Assembly: GCA_030248295.1 (NCBI GenBank)
Contig: JASANH010001537.1
Coordinates: 434,001 to 498,000, forward strand
DNA length: 64,000 nt
Source of the DNA: Mesodorylaimus sp. YZB2_4
Lineage: Eukaryota > Nematoda > Enoplea > Dorylaimida > Dorylaimidae
Direction: 5' to 3'
Shown here: piece by piece, positions 27,901 to 40,139 of the stretch
Layout of the letters: every line of letters starts with the position of its first letter
Position numbering within the stretch: position 1 is the first letter of the stretch
Notes under the pieces: generated by a model
What the model saw: only the letters and a program-made list of their open reading frames with translations
What the model was told of the DNA's origin: nothing
Databases searched by the model: none
Translations under genes and position numbers: made by a program

Positions 27901-28220
27901 GGACACGTACAAGATGATAGTGGAGAAGGCACTATCAAAACAGGCAAGTCTGGTGGACTGTAGGAGCTTCCTACGTGATCTCATATTGGGCTTTTATGCA
28001 GGTGGTACTCGCGCCAGGATGTTTCTTCATGGTGTACGACAAGAAACCGACGCCTTATTTGCGGGCATCATACTCGGCCGTCACCGAGGAACAGATGAAC
28101 GAGGTAAGAATAGAGAAGGTATCTTGAGAAGTTCGGTCATCGATTGTCAGGCATTGCTAGGCTTTCAAACGGCTGGCGGAGCTGATTCGAGAAGAGCAGA
28201 ATGAACGTTGCGGAGAGTGA
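24918..28220 (+). CDS. AADAT: Kynurenine/2-aminoadipate aminotransferase (KAT2)
   Basis: PLP-dependent fold-type I aminotransferase converting kynurenine to kynurenate and 2-aminoadipate to 2-oxoadipate (tryptophan and lysine catabolism; mitochondrial or cytosolic). About 14 exons: 24918-24984, 25061-25160, 25514 to about 25582, 25638-25773, 25877-25951, 26034-26243, 26776-26840, 26892-26977, 27419-27515, 27568-27629, 27679-27743, 27837-27943, 28002 to about 28105, and a last exon ending 28220. The N-terminus MNYARFINPISAGR matches the family. PLP-site landmarks: NYGASPGL, GSQDGLSK, PNHCNPTG, IIEDDPYYF and DSFSKVMSAG with the Schiff-base Lys, then GLADWYVPTGGMFLW and PYLRASYS. Length (about 420 aa) is normal and no break is seen. 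The 27944-28001 intron uses a GC donor (CAG|G-CAAGT), demanded by the SKQ|VVLAPG join. GATAAG/CTTATC words are frequent upstream and in intron 2. Confidence 0.95.
25290..25310. promoter_or_regulatory. Inverted GATAAG pair in AADAT intron 2
   Basis: TGATAAGA (25290-25297) and TCTTATCA (25303-25310) form an 8-bp inverted repeat with a 5-base spacer. The same intron has further GATAA or TTATC words near 25327, 25374 and 25488. Together with the 24603 palindrome this suggests GATA-factor control; it is inference from motif content only. Confidence 0.35.
26472..26540 (+). repeat. Interspersed repeat, copy 1 (AADAT intron)
   Basis: The stretch reads CAGTCGGAGTTTTTGTCCC, then AGACTTCAGTCTC, CCGCCGCCTGGGTG and CTGGTTACAC. 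Related arrangements recur at 27212-27275 and 59192-59258. It is a short repeat family with no coding content visible here. Confidence 0.5.
27212..27275 (+). repeat. Interspersed repeat, copy 2 (AADAT intron)
   Basis: Same order of blocks as copy 1 (AGAAGTTTTTTGTCCA, GGCTTCGGTCTCGCAAAT, CTGCCACCTAGGTG) but diverged. It lies in the following large intron of the same gene, about 0.7 kb away. Confidence 0.45.
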
Positions 28221-29014
28221 TAGTGGGCAGGAATATGACTGGGTGCTTCCATGTTGGTGCTCTATGGATAAGTGAATATGACGGGATGGTGGTGCCGACT
28301 CTTGTGGCTGGTTTCATTGGAGACCCTTGCACACTGTCCTGTACTTGCTTACGCAGTGCACCCAGCACAACTCTGATCAGAGCTCCCTATTTATCACTAT
28401 GTATCCTTCTTTACCTTGTCGGGATCCTTTGATAAGCAGTTTCAGTGAGCTCAGAGAGGCGGTGGCAGTCTTCAACACTATGCAGACCAGGGAAAGTACG
28501 TGTATGGTGTCTGGAGGGGAGATCCTGCTCTAGTCGTGGTCGGGAGTAGGTCTAGGCATTTGCTCACCATCAGCTCCTGCATGGGGTACCTCCCCACTTT
28601 GCTACCCTCGACATATCCTTGGGTCTCGACGAAGACTGTTATCGAACCCACGCCTATTGCTACCAGCTGAGCTTGCTGCCACGTCACTGATCGTGAGCTG
28701 GTAGGTTATTCCTCGCATGCGGCATAGATATAAAGATCGCCTTGTTGGCATTTTAGGTGGAAACATCGCTAACTGCAGGCCTGTCGTCAGTTCAGCATTT
28801 AGGCCCGACTCAAAGTCGTGTTTGGCCCAGTATCTGCGCAGTATTGTGGGTGTTCAGGCCTTTTAAAACAGGCGCGATCAAGTTACATGACAACAAGACG
28901 AGCTGGGTCTAGTGTACTCGTAATGTATAATGCACCAGGTATAAGCACGTGGCTAAAGCCGTAATACGGGTAAAGCGTAATAAACAAAGCAGTCGTCCCA
29001 AACAAGGTGATATA
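28221..29014. other. Intergenic region between convergent AADAT and PDGF/VEGF genes
   Basis: About 0.8 kb between two gene 3' ends. No exon or structured repeat that I can support; presumably the two 3' UTRs plus spacer. Confidence 0.4.
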
Positions 29015-31870
29015 TCAATGCCTGGGTCTTCCACCATAGCGACGATAAGTGGACGGGGTGGTGGGTCGTCTGTCCCGCAGGTACACAGACCTCTCCCGAC
29101 TGCTACCAAAGGCAGTATCATCGTCAGTGTCATCCACGAAATCACTGTCGTCTGGCGGTGAATCGAAACGGAGTCGCTCGCAACTAAAACATAGCACTTG
29201 GTACAAAAGTTATTTTGACACATGGTCTGGACCGTGCAGGCGTCATAGGTCACTGGTGCGCCTGGTGAGTAGTTAAGCCAGAGGGGTGCCAAGCGGACGA
29301 GAACAAACGGTAAGGCAATGGCCTACCTGCACGCCGGCTTGGTGAGAAATGTGCCGGGAGGACAAGTCCTGCTGCACGAGCACTGACACTTTTCCTCGGA
29401 CCACCGGTGATTGTCACCTCAAACAGAAACGCGGATGGTTATGCGAGAGTGGGGGCGACAGGGACGGAAACGGTTAGTATCGCATCAGTGAGCCTGTGGT
29501 GCCCTTGATCTATGCTCACAGCACTGGTAATAAGCGGCAATAAGCAACAGTCGCCTGAACCATGGTGCCCCAAAAGTCTTCATACAGCTGCTTCATAAGA
29601 AATAGTCAAGTCAAGGTTCCCTACGCCCCCCCCCCCCACCTGGCGCGCAGGACATCACATACCTTGGCAATCGGCCTTTTCATCTTGATTCCTGCACTGG
29701 CACTGGCACCCGACCACGTGTTGTCTAGCATTGCACACTGGTTTCTCAGTGCATTGTGTGCACCCGCAAGTCTTGTGGCGTTTCATATCGACCAGACTCT
29801 CGCCTATGAAATCGAATATGCCTTGGCCAGCGTCGTCGACGATACGCCATTCCTTGTACTGAAAGGACGAGCATCACTGAGGCACCACGCCGACTGACCA
29901 ACATAATCACTTACTTTGACTTTGATATTTTCAGTATCGATTGCGTGGCAGCTATCGCCATTCATGCAGCATCCACCCAAGCATTGGGGCAGCTCGATAC
30001 ATTTCGGGAATAGATAAACGCCCGTGCGTTCGACCACCGGCAATGCCACACACACGTTGACTATCTTGCACGAATCTTGCGACTGTTTAGGGTCCTCGAT
30101 AATGGTCACTCCACGTCCGAAATCGATACTTCCTGGAACACAGAGATGTCAAGGCCAACCATCATTGGCATGGGCTCCTGTTATCAGTGCCCAACAGCAC
30201 ACAGCTCTCATCTTTCCTCAGCTAGTCTATTGCAGACATGGCGACGTGCCAGTGAGACAGCCTGACTATGAGCAGTGCCAAGTGGGTTAGGCGTCTGGCT
30301 GTTACAGGCACAAAGATCGCACTTGTCAGTTTGAAGCACGCATACTCATTTTGGCGTCTCACGATCAGAGCATAAGGTCTCTTATCAGACGATTAGCAAT
30401 CAAAACATGTCACCTCAAAACAAGTCAGTCCAGCGTTTTTAATCAAATAGAAATGGAAGTCAAAACCGTGAATCAGCATCGTCCATCAACACAGCCGAAG
30501 CGCACGTGGGAGCCGAAGATAAATAAAGAAAACGAGGACAAATTGAAGGAGGGGGCGTGTGAGTAAACCAAAGACAACATTCCCAAGGATTGACTAGCAA
30601 AAAAATACTAGAATTCAGCCGCACAAAGAATGTGGCTTGTTGGAACTTGTGAGTCATACCAAAAATGGAAGTCAATAGCAAATAGAGTGAAAGTGAGCAG
30701 AGAGAAAGGGCTAGCCAGCACCAGCATGCAACGCCACCACAGCAAGACACAATCAGCACGAGCCACCCATGCCAAGCCAGGATACCCCTGCCTCTGACGT
30801 TCGATGTACCCGATCTGGATCGCACCGATGGCGAAATGCCACCAATACCACCGCCCCTCGCTCCTAGAACGACACGTCAGGCACTCGTCAGTGAGCCTCG
30901 ATAGGAGTGGCAGATGCAGATGAAAGTCAAGTAAGGGGTCTCATATTGGGCACAAGGTCTCCATTGAGGGGGCCCGCTGAACAATGTACAGAGCGCTCTG
31001 ATCGATACATTTTTGGGAATAGATCAACCCGTGATTCCGACCTCTGCAATGCCAGTGCCAGGCGGTGGTGGACAGTACGTAGCTCAGGGAGACGCCTCGG
31101 ATTATCACCGCTGCGCTCGACGCACAACTTTGGATAACCATGAGTGCTTGCATGCAAGAGAACAATACACTTTTTTTTAACCGAAAGCGAGTAGGAAGTA
31201 TTCGCAAAATGCGATGGTGTGAGAACATGAGGGACTGATATCTGAAAAACGATGTCTTATGGGAAGGCAACACCCGCCTCTGTTAAGCCGCCGCTGCTGT
31301 AGCTGCTTCTTCCTTTGGGCTATGTGGATTGGATTTGGAACAGTAGGGACCAACACTCCAACGTCCAGGCACTACTAGTGGGTATTATATTTGCAAGGCT
31401 TTGAAAAGGGCGCACATGCCACAAGTCAGCACCGCACTGCCATCCATGCCACTCCCAGTTGCGGTCAATCTACTGGTTGACCTCGCTCAAGGTCTTCTCA
31501 TGTCGTCTCCCTTTCAAGTCGGCATCGCGAGACACTCAGGTGTCTCCCCCGGCTAACAATGTCCCCATCAGCCTCGCCTAAGAATGAAGATCATGAAGAT
31601 CATTCTCGGGATCATGGTCACTCCCCCGAGACCCTAAACGTACTGGTCTGTCCATTCGGTACGGCACTCCTCGATGTGGGCATCACTCTCATACGCTGCT
31701 CCAATTCAGCAAACGTGGTGGCATTGTTCAGATAGGCAGCGATGTGTACCGGCACCTAAAATATACCATCCTCATCCCTCCGTGACCAATCGCCCAAAAC
31801 ACCTTACCGCAAATCTCTGCCCGTCGACCAGCACAGTCCACACGGCCGCAATGGCCAGCCATATCCACAT
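29015..31870 (-). CDS. PDGF/VEGF-type secreted growth factor (PVF-like)
   Basis: Secreted cystine-knot ligand for a PDGFR/VEGFR-type receptor tyrosine kinase. Six exons join in phase: 31808-31870 (signal peptide MWIWLAIAAVWTVLVDG), 31644-31755, 29915-30132, 29663-29858, 29327-29417 and 29015-29183. The PDGF/VEGF domain spans exons 3-4: CKIVNVCVALP, then YLFPKCIELPQCLGGCCMNG with the diagnostic CxGGCC, and MKRHKTCGCTQC. Beyond it are VEGF-C/BR3P-like cysteine motifs (CQCQC, KCQCSCSRTCPPGTFLTKPAC, then SCERL), as in several invertebrate PVFs. The C-terminus is acidic and then basic (FVDDTDDDTAF ... YRRYGGRPRH), possibly a heparin-binding end. The exon 5 acceptor (gtttgag) is unusual but fixed by frame. 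The 1.5 kb intron between exons 2 and 3 holds a decayed copy of exon 3. Length, about 250 aa, is typical. Confidence 0.9.
31001..31054 (-). pseudogene. Decayed duplicate of the PDGF-domain exon
   Basis: Aligns with 29993-30048 inside exon 3 of the same gene: shared blocks TCGATACATTT, GGGAATAGAT, CCGTG and GCAATGCCA in the same order and spacing (about three quarters identical by eye). It corresponds to the VERTGVYLFPKCIE stretch, but the frame is broken by indels and the CxGGCC motif is missing, so it cannot be a working alternative exon. Confidence 0.6.
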
Positions 31871-32382
31871 GGTAAGTAACATTCTCAGAGCCAGCGCTTC
31901 GGGCACAACCCGCATTCGACTAACACTTCCCTCGAACTGACTGCATTCTGGCCAAGTCCGCAGCTGGCCTCAACCAATCACAGCCAACGTCAGCTGCTAG
32001 GCTGTCACAAATAAAAACCCTTCCCGGCCTCAGTTAAAAGAAAACTCCAGCAAAAGTTTCGATGCGTGACGACTGGTTTTGCCCAGCATCCGCCCCCGTG
32101 CCCACCGCCATTTTGTAATGGGAGACGTCGGATACGTAAACACGAGTTCTGTCAACACCGACAAGGTTCTGGGAACTGGAAGAACGAGGATATTCGCAAA
32201 GTCCTCAGCCCGTACACATCCCATAAAAGGCATCTATTCATATTGCAACCAGCCAAGAATTACAATTACAATGGCTCATATCAGACACACCCATCTCGAA
32301 GGATTGAATTCAACACACGACGAGGCACTACCCAAAATTACACAAAGTATAAAGCCAATCGTACAAACGGATCACACAAAAG
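31871..32382. promoter_or_regulatory. Promoter side of PVF gene and 3' flank of PIGK
   Basis: 512 bases upstream of the PVF start and downstream of the PIGK stop. No further exon is supported. On the minus strand a frame at 32030-32233 is open but does not continue PIGK convincingly. Confidence 0.35.
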
Positions 32383-33918
32383 TCAAACCTGACTCCACGG
32401 TAACAAATTAGTGTAATGATAAGTCACCAGCCTAGCATCGCCCTTCTCTTGCCACCCATCACCCGCCGCCTCGGTTTGCTCCTCGTCGCCCAGTTCCACT
32501 TCAATGTCGTCCAACAATTCCACATTCCGAACAGAACCAAGGAAATCAGTCACTCGCACCCGCTCAGGTCGTTTCGGATACAAATCGCTGCGCACGCCCA
32601 CCGTCGAATGACATTTGTACCTCGGACAAGCATCCAGCTATAATATGAATCAATATGGGACAGAACCAAAGACACCATCATGATTTTCCAAGTCCGCCTC
32701 CTCAGCAATCTTCGGCCAAAACACACCACGCAGACTGGTACTTACGAATTCTTGCAAAGTTCTATTAGAATCTGGATAAACCCGTTGTAAGAATTCCAGA
32801 ATAAAATAAGTGTATCGATCGATAATATACACACCGATCGTATTGTCCACGTGGTGCTGAAATGCAGCCTTTGTCAATACTATTGCAAAGCGCAGATACC
32901 AAGGACCAACGTACCGAAAGCGAATCCTCTCCCACTAGACTACTTCCCACAGCCAGTACGTTCGGGCTGTACAATTTCTCGTACATAGACGCAGCTTGGC
33001 ACGTGTCCACAATGAGCAGCATTTCGTGGTACCTGAAAAAATAGGGTGATTGGGGAGATCGCTCCCAGCAGTTCAACACTAATTACCTGTTCTTTTCCCA
33101 CATATCCTCAATGGCATCCGCCAAATCCACATTCGTTATCTCCTCCGAATCCTGGAATTTCAAAAACCCATTTCCGCCATGACCTAGAAAAGAGGATTTC
33201 AGCATTTCACCCAAATAAAACCATGTTTTCCCGTACCAGTCAAATAGACGAGAATATTACTCCTGTGATTCGACAACAGTCGCTTAGATCTTGGAGTGGC
33301 CACAGGCAATCGACCCGTTAGGACGCGGATGAAGTTCTCAACATTCACTTCGTATCCTCGATAATCGACTTCCACATCTTCGCCGTACAAATTGATATGA
33401 CGCTCGGCATTATTGAAGACAGTGGCTGGCCGAGGATTGCGAGAACTGCACGGCATGTCGTCGGCGAGCATTAAAATGATTTGCCTGAAACAGGATATGA
33501 TTGGAACCAGGAACCCGCAAGGGTCTTCGAAATCTTAGACAACGCATTTTTCCAGAAAGATATCAAATGACACTGTCGACAACCAGCCAACGATTCAAAG
33601 CCTGAATGATTCCGAATTGCAGATCTGACTATGCACTGCACTCACTTACGTGTCTGGAACGCCCAACCGTTTCACGCTGTGATACAACGAGAGCACATTG
33701 GCCACGTGACGATAATTGAACCAGAACCTGGACGTGCACACCAAAACGGCCCAATTGTTCGTATGGTCACTACTCTCGAAGAAGTCCGCTATCCGCTCGT
33801 CCTACAACAAAAATCACACGCTCTATCAGAATAAAATACAGAAAAGAAAACTTACCGAAGAATGGAGACGTGCTGGCGAAAAACCATGAACCAGCGCCAA
33901 AACTAAAAGGAGGCGCAT
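32383..33918 (-). CDS. PIGK: GPI-transamidase catalytic subunit PIGK (GPI8)
   Basis: C13-family cysteine protease subunit of the ER GPI-transamidase, which cleaves the C-terminal signal of precursor proteins and attaches the GPI anchor. Exons on the minus strand begin 33856-33918 (signal peptide [18 protein letters not shown]), followed by the domain start [18 protein letters not shown], then [30 protein letters not shown], and [13 protein letters not shown] with the catalytic His. [16 protein letters not shown] has the catalytic Cys in the DTC motif. [33 protein letters not shown] and FLGSVRNVE follow, and the stop is at 32383-32385. The catalytic dyad is intact. The C-terminus ends in an acidic stretch and [12 protein letters not shown] with no hydrophobic anchor, unlike vertebrate PIGK, so either a TM-less form or a missed last exon. 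The neighbouring SNRPE gene is on the same strand, 274 bases upstream. Confidence 0.95.
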
Positions 33919-34192
33919 GGCCGCGGCTAAAAAGGGCAATCTTGCCACAAAAGAAAGCAAAGCCAACGGAAAAAATATAAGATCAAATTATCTGATTTTC
34001 AAAAAGCTTTAATCGAAAATTTGAAAACTGTTTACTCCAGATGCCATTCCTGCTGAAAAAACGAAAAAAAACGCAGAACATAGAAACAGGAAAGAATATA
34101 ACGATGGGTCCATCGCTGCAAATCAAACACAGACAATCGATCCCGCATGATTTAACTGAGTTCAACTGAAGTCAAGAAACCATGGCGACTTA

Positions 34193-34654
34193 TTACTGAT
34201 TTTGTAAACTCTGAATCAACGTGATATTATCGCCTTTCAATAAAATACGCCCCAGTGGTTTTCGAGCTTTCGTCTTTAAATGATATTCTTCCGCTTCGTC
34301 CAAAACGATGTTCATGTATTCGTCGAACCCTTTAAATAAGGCATTTAGGCGGAGATAAAAAAAAACACAGTGCCAAAGAAACTCGAAGTTTCCTTCAATA
34401 GATCCCCAAAAACCCGTTTCTCTGTGTTTTACACGGCATAGGCCTAGTAGGCTGTGATTTGCAAAAAATATGTTTAAAATATCATCAATCGACTTACCAA
34501 CAATGTATCCTTCCAAACGCATATTGATATTTTCGTACAACCAAACTTGAATGCGCGATCGATTTTGTAAGTACCGAAAAATCAAATTAATCGGTTGCAC
34601 CATAACTTTCTGAACTTTCTGTCCGCCCGGTTGGTGTCCGCCTCGATAAGCCAT
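34193..34654 (-). CDS. SNRPE: Small nuclear ribonucleoprotein SmE
   Basis: Core Sm-ring protein of spliceosomal U1/U2/U4/U5 (and minor) snRNPs. Two exons: 34498-34654 and 34193-34329, with a 168-nt intron inside the codon after GYIV. The Sm1 motif includes [20 protein letters not shown] and [20 protein letters not shown]; Sm2 is [13 protein letters not shown]. Length about 97 aa is normal. Start chosen at MAYRGG, the usual SmE N-terminus. It is divergent from the TMIE gene, 389 bases away. Confidence 0.97.
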   Translation of the reverse strand: MAYRGGHQPGGQKVQKVMVQPINLIFRYLQNRSRIQVWLYENINMRLEGYIVGKSIDDILNIFFANHSLLGLCRVKHRETGFWGSIEGNFEFLWHCVFFYLRLNALFKGFDEYMNIVLDEAEEYHLKTKARKPLGRILLKGDNITLIQSLQNQ

Positions 34655-35043
34655 TTTGAATGAAACAATCAAATATGAGAATAGTGCTAAGATAAAAGAT
34701 TATCAATGGAATATTTTTCAAATCCAAACTGATCGCAATCGATCGAGAAAAATGCGAACAGTACTGAAAAGTATACGTCAGTGGCTAGCAGCGTGCGCGA
34801 ATAAAATACAATTTCAGATTCTAGAAAAATTCTGTAATTATCTTTGAAATGAAACTTTTTGCAGTAAAAAAATGTTAGCAATTTAGCAACGAAAATTTTT
34901 TTATTAAAACCTTTGTTTAAAAATCTGAAAAACTAAGCCTAAAGGGTTTTCTTCAAGTATATTTTACCCATCCACCATAATACGCGTAGGCATGGCCATA
35001 AAAGGAAAGGATAGGCGATGGTCTCTGAAAATCTCTCTAAAAT
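34655..35043. promoter_or_regulatory. Divergent promoter region SNRPE / TMIE
   Basis: 389 AT-rich bases between two start codons on opposite strands; likely a shared promoter region. No specific element recognised. Confidence 0.4.
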
Positions 35044-35732
35044 ATGAATAGTAGCAGCTCAAAATCGCCGGCACCAGTCGATGACGACGACGATGTGTTT
35101 ATCGGCGCGTTAGATCAGGAATTGGCGCGAGGATTTCGATTATGGATGTTACTGGCTATGATTTTGGCGATTTTGTTAATAATGAGTAAGATATTCCAAA
35201 AACATTTGTTATTCTTCAACGAAGTTGAATTTGTTTCAGTGATTATGGTTTGCTGCGTGATCAAAATAAGAATACCGAGAACTAAGCGCGAAATTGAACT
35301 CGATGCAGCCCATCGACGGAAACGACGAAATTCAAAACCTGGTAAGATTAGCTAAAAAAATTTGCTCGCTAGAACGATAAATGTTCCAGAGGCTTGGCCG
35401 TGGTTGTAATCGATCGATAGGTTTTTGCTGGGACTTTTTCAGTTGACCTTCGAACTTACGAACCACCAGAACGGGGATGCAAAGTCATCGTGATGACAAC
35501 TGGGCCATCGAGTGAACGAGTCAACTTACTTATCCCACCCGGTCCAGACGCGGAGAGCATTTCGTGCACGAGCTGCGCAACCAGCGACCACAGTCGGGGA
35601 CAGACACCCTTGGATGGAAGCAAGGTGTCCCTGGATCAGTTGGAGGGGCAGCCTTTTGAAATGCATCAGCTCAGTGTCAGAAGACTGAGCGCCCCCATTG
35701 ATGGTGATCGGGCTAAGTACACGGCCGTGTGA
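35044..35732 (+). CDS. TMIE: Transmembrane inner ear protein (TMIE)-like
   Basis: Small membrane protein; in vertebrates and nematodes TMIE is an essential subunit of the TMC mechanotransduction channel. Three exons: 35044-35185, 35240-35341 and 35443-35732. An acidic N-terminus (DDDDDVFIGAL) precedes RLWMLLAMILAILLIM and then IMVCCVIKIRIPRTKREIE, closely matching the TMIE signature (RLW...TM...CC...C/KIPRTRKEIEA), and a basic AAHRRKRRNSK. The cytosolic tail (about 115 aa; ERGCKVIVMTTGP, SVSLDQLEG-like Ser/Asp-rich) differs from the Lys-rich vertebrate tail. No N-terminal signal peptide is evident. The assignment rests on the TM and juxtamembrane block, which is distinctive. The stop is at 35730-35732. 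Confidence 0.8.
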
Positions 35733-36015
35733 CAAGTTGGGCATCACGAATCGTCGGATACAATGCCAAAGATGCAGTTAGCTTAAGTTCAGTGCTTTAG
35801 AACGTGCCCTTCGATATTTGCAGTTTCATATTCGGTGCTGTGCAGCCAAAGATGTTTCTTCAGTGCTCTAAACCCAGGTGCTTTTTAGCTAGTTTCATAG
35901 CCAAGTGCCACGCATTCTAGATGAATTCTGTTTTACTTCAGGAAAAAGTTTTTCTATGCTACTACTCAACCATGGGGGTATACACCTAAAGCACCTATAA
36001 TGGCGTGGACGGCAT

Positions 36016-36451
36016 TCACGACTTCCTTTGCTGTCCGTATTGCCTTTCAATATACGAGCGCATTTCCCACTCTTGGTGTGCGTGATCTTTTGCACGCATC
36101 CAATTTCTTGCTGAAACGAAGGCAACAATGTCCGCAAGATAAATCACACAATCCGAGTCTTACCCCAGCTCGACAAAGGCCACACAAATGCTGTCATACC
36201 GAAAAACAAGCATGTCACTCCCAAAGATATTTTCAGTGCCTTTGTCCGAATTCCCTTGAAATAGAAATGCATGTTTGTCGCGCAATCATGGAAATAGACC
36301 TGAAATTAGGCCTCACTGGTGGCGCTTTTTCGTTCGAATTCATCATCCGATTGTAAAGATAATATTCGGTCCGATTTCGGGGATCGTTATGTGGTAATGG
36401 CTTTTCTTTCGGTTCGTCATCGCCTATGACTGCTTTCAAAAATTTATCCAT
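36016..36451 (-). CDS. Small single-pass membrane protein, unidentified
   Basis: Exons on the minus strand: 36317-36451 (MDKFLKAVIGDDEPKEK... ending NEKAPP), 36164-36299 and 36016-36110. The second piece codes VYFHDCATNMHFYFKGIRTK and then a TM, ALKISLGVTCLFFGMTAFVW. The third codes ARNWMRAKDHTHQEW and ends QYGQQRKS. The size (about 120 aa), one TM and a charged matrix-like tail resemble small respiratory-chain or assembly proteins (the HLKG-like FYFKGI block before the TM recalls COX7A), but I do not identify the family. The first two pieces are separated by only 17 bases that start GTGAGG and end TTTCAG; reading through instead terminates after QRH. Alternatively the TM protein begins at the internal ATG (MHFYFKG, 36272). 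Confidence 0.55.
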
Positions 36452-38065
<1,614 letters not shown>

Positions 38066-38513
38066 TCGCATCCAGCTCGCTTTTTACTTCTCGCTTGATC
38101 GGAGAAAAAGCGTTGCACGAAATTTGAGAAAAAAACTTCGTATCAAAAAACCTTGTTCTTTTTGAAGCGTTGTGATATTAGGTTCAACTTTGCTTTTGGT
38201 CGATTCTGAAAAATGTAATTTACCAAACTTATTTATTAGATTTGGTTTTTTGCATTGTATTTGGCATCGTGAGAAAAAAACAGATTTTTCCTATAACCCA
38301 CATCTATTTAGGGATGGACTGCCGCACTTCGCCAATAGGTACTGGCTGCTGACAGATTCCGTCACAGCTATATTTTTCGATGAGAATAACGATATCGATT
38401 AGAGCAGCAATGAAAAGGTACGGTCAAATTAATAAAAGATCAAAGAGTATCTGCGAGGACCATGCACAGCTGATGATCGCCTTAGATCGAATACGCGCTG
38501 CTTAAACTGAAAA
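38066..38513. other. Convergent gap between ARF1 and MOB4
   Basis: 448 bases holding the two 3' UTRs. There is an AATAAA-like word (aattaataaaag near 38428). The 38172-38402 frame is AT-rich UTR, not a gene. Confidence 0.4.
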
Positions 38514-40139
38514 TCAGGCCTCGCTCTCAGCCTGGCCACTGATTTCGATGGTAACTCCCTCGAGGATTGGAACGATCAAGTGCTCGCGTGACATCAAATT
38601 GTATTTGATGACGTAAGCAGTAAATCGTTTGCACAGGTGGCTACGAGCCTGGAAAAAGAAAAGTGAGGACTGAAGATGAAATGCACGGAAAGCACCTACT
38701 TCAAATTCGTCGAATAACTGGCGATGATGGAAATAAGCGTGCGAAAAAATACGATACACTCGACGACATACCGAACCCAATTTGGCGATGGAACTTTCCT
38801 TGATACTAACACTAAAATTAAAAAATCATAGGAAAATTCAGAAGCTGTAGCTTAATCTGAAACTATAGTTTACGCATCCTGTGCAAGAATGTGTCACCAT
38901 CAGTCTGAACGAAACTTGCTCTTTAGCACATAGGAAACTGGAAGACACATCCTTGGAATGAGTGCGTAAAATAGTTTCAGATCAGGCTTCCTTTTGTGCA
39001 TGAGATGGAAAGACACTTACCGACTGGGAAAATATTTGTTGCTATTCAATAAGCAAGCAGCGCCGTCCAGCGTGTGGCGAGTGTAGTTGATGGCAGTGCA
39101 CTAAACACAAGCAGCTTATTATTAATTTTTGGAAACTACTCCAAATATGGCACCTCTTTGGGATTTTTGTGAGCTGCGCAAAGGAAGATCCACTGTTCGG
39201 TAGCCGTCATCTGGTTGCACGTTTGTGGTCTGCATTCTTCCTACAATGTGACATTAGTCGATGAGATTACACGACAAGGCACAAATGTGAACTTACTTGC
39301 AATTTCACAGCGATTCCATTCAATTCCATGCAAAACTGTCTGAAAAAGGGACATTATTGAAATAAGAACGACCGGCCGTTTGGGCGGGGGGGGGGGGGGG
39401 GAACAAAGTGAGTCCATGGTTCAGCGAGGATTCGTCATTCATGAGGGCATATTGACATTCATGCAATTCAAACCTTTAAACCACTTATCGATCGATCAAA
39501 CCAATCGATAAGTTCCAAACAAACAGCAATCTATCGATTTTCAGTTCCCAAGCAAGTTCCGAACAAATATACCCCTCAGAGGGCCTAACTGAAATCGATA
39601 CTGTACTTCAAATCCGGTCGAATAGACTTACCTCAAATGCTCGTACTTCCAAACGCCTTCGTCCTGACCGTCGGGTGGCGTCAGAACAGCCTCGACATCG
39701 GATGGATCTTTGCGAACCAATTGCTGAATATATTGTTGAACGTTCAACGTACTTTCCATCTCGTCAAAGTTCATATCGGGCCAGTTGCACCAGTCCTGAA
39801 TAAGTTACGCAACTGCTTGTTAGACGACCCAGCAACGAGGTCCCCTAACTCACACGCTAGCTGCCCTAAATATAACTGGCATAGTTTCCTCTCCAATGAT
39901 CCATTTGGTTTCATAATTCCCCTCAAATAGTTCCCCCCCCCCACTACCCCGAATCGAAAGCTCGGGGCCCGGGACCCAGCTAGGAGCTAGATAGGTACAG
40001 TATCGAAAAAACTACAGATCAACGGAAAGAAGAAAAACCAGATCGACTAAACGCTAAACTGCTCACTTACATCTCGTTTCGTTCCTGGACGATTTCTACG
40101 CAAAATCTTGTCGGGCTTTTCGACATCAACGGTTCCCAT
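38514..40139 (-). CDS. MOB4: MOB-like protein phocein (MOB4)
   Basis: STRIPAK-complex adaptor of the MOB family. Start [21 protein letters not shown] (exon 40071-40139), then 39632-39795 ([36 protein letters not shown]), short exons near 39300-39345 ([14 protein letters not shown]), 39160-39250 ([20 protein letters not shown]), 39020-39100 ([20 protein letters not shown]) and 38700-38815 ([20 protein letters not shown]), and the last exon 38514-38650 ending SGQAESEA. The zinc-binding Cys/His set (C..C in the ECRPQTC region; H..H in HAYFHH) is present. About 225 aa, intact. Confidence 0.95.

Noticed and set aside
30453-30904. Possible plus-strand nested gene in the PVF intron (MEVKTVNQHRPS... 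and a Pro-rich IPLPLTFDVPDLD... piece)
   Set aside because: The two pieces look coding-like, but no donor/acceptor pair joins them in frame and the only strong donor (gtgagt near 30562) gives an immediate stop with every acceptor tried.
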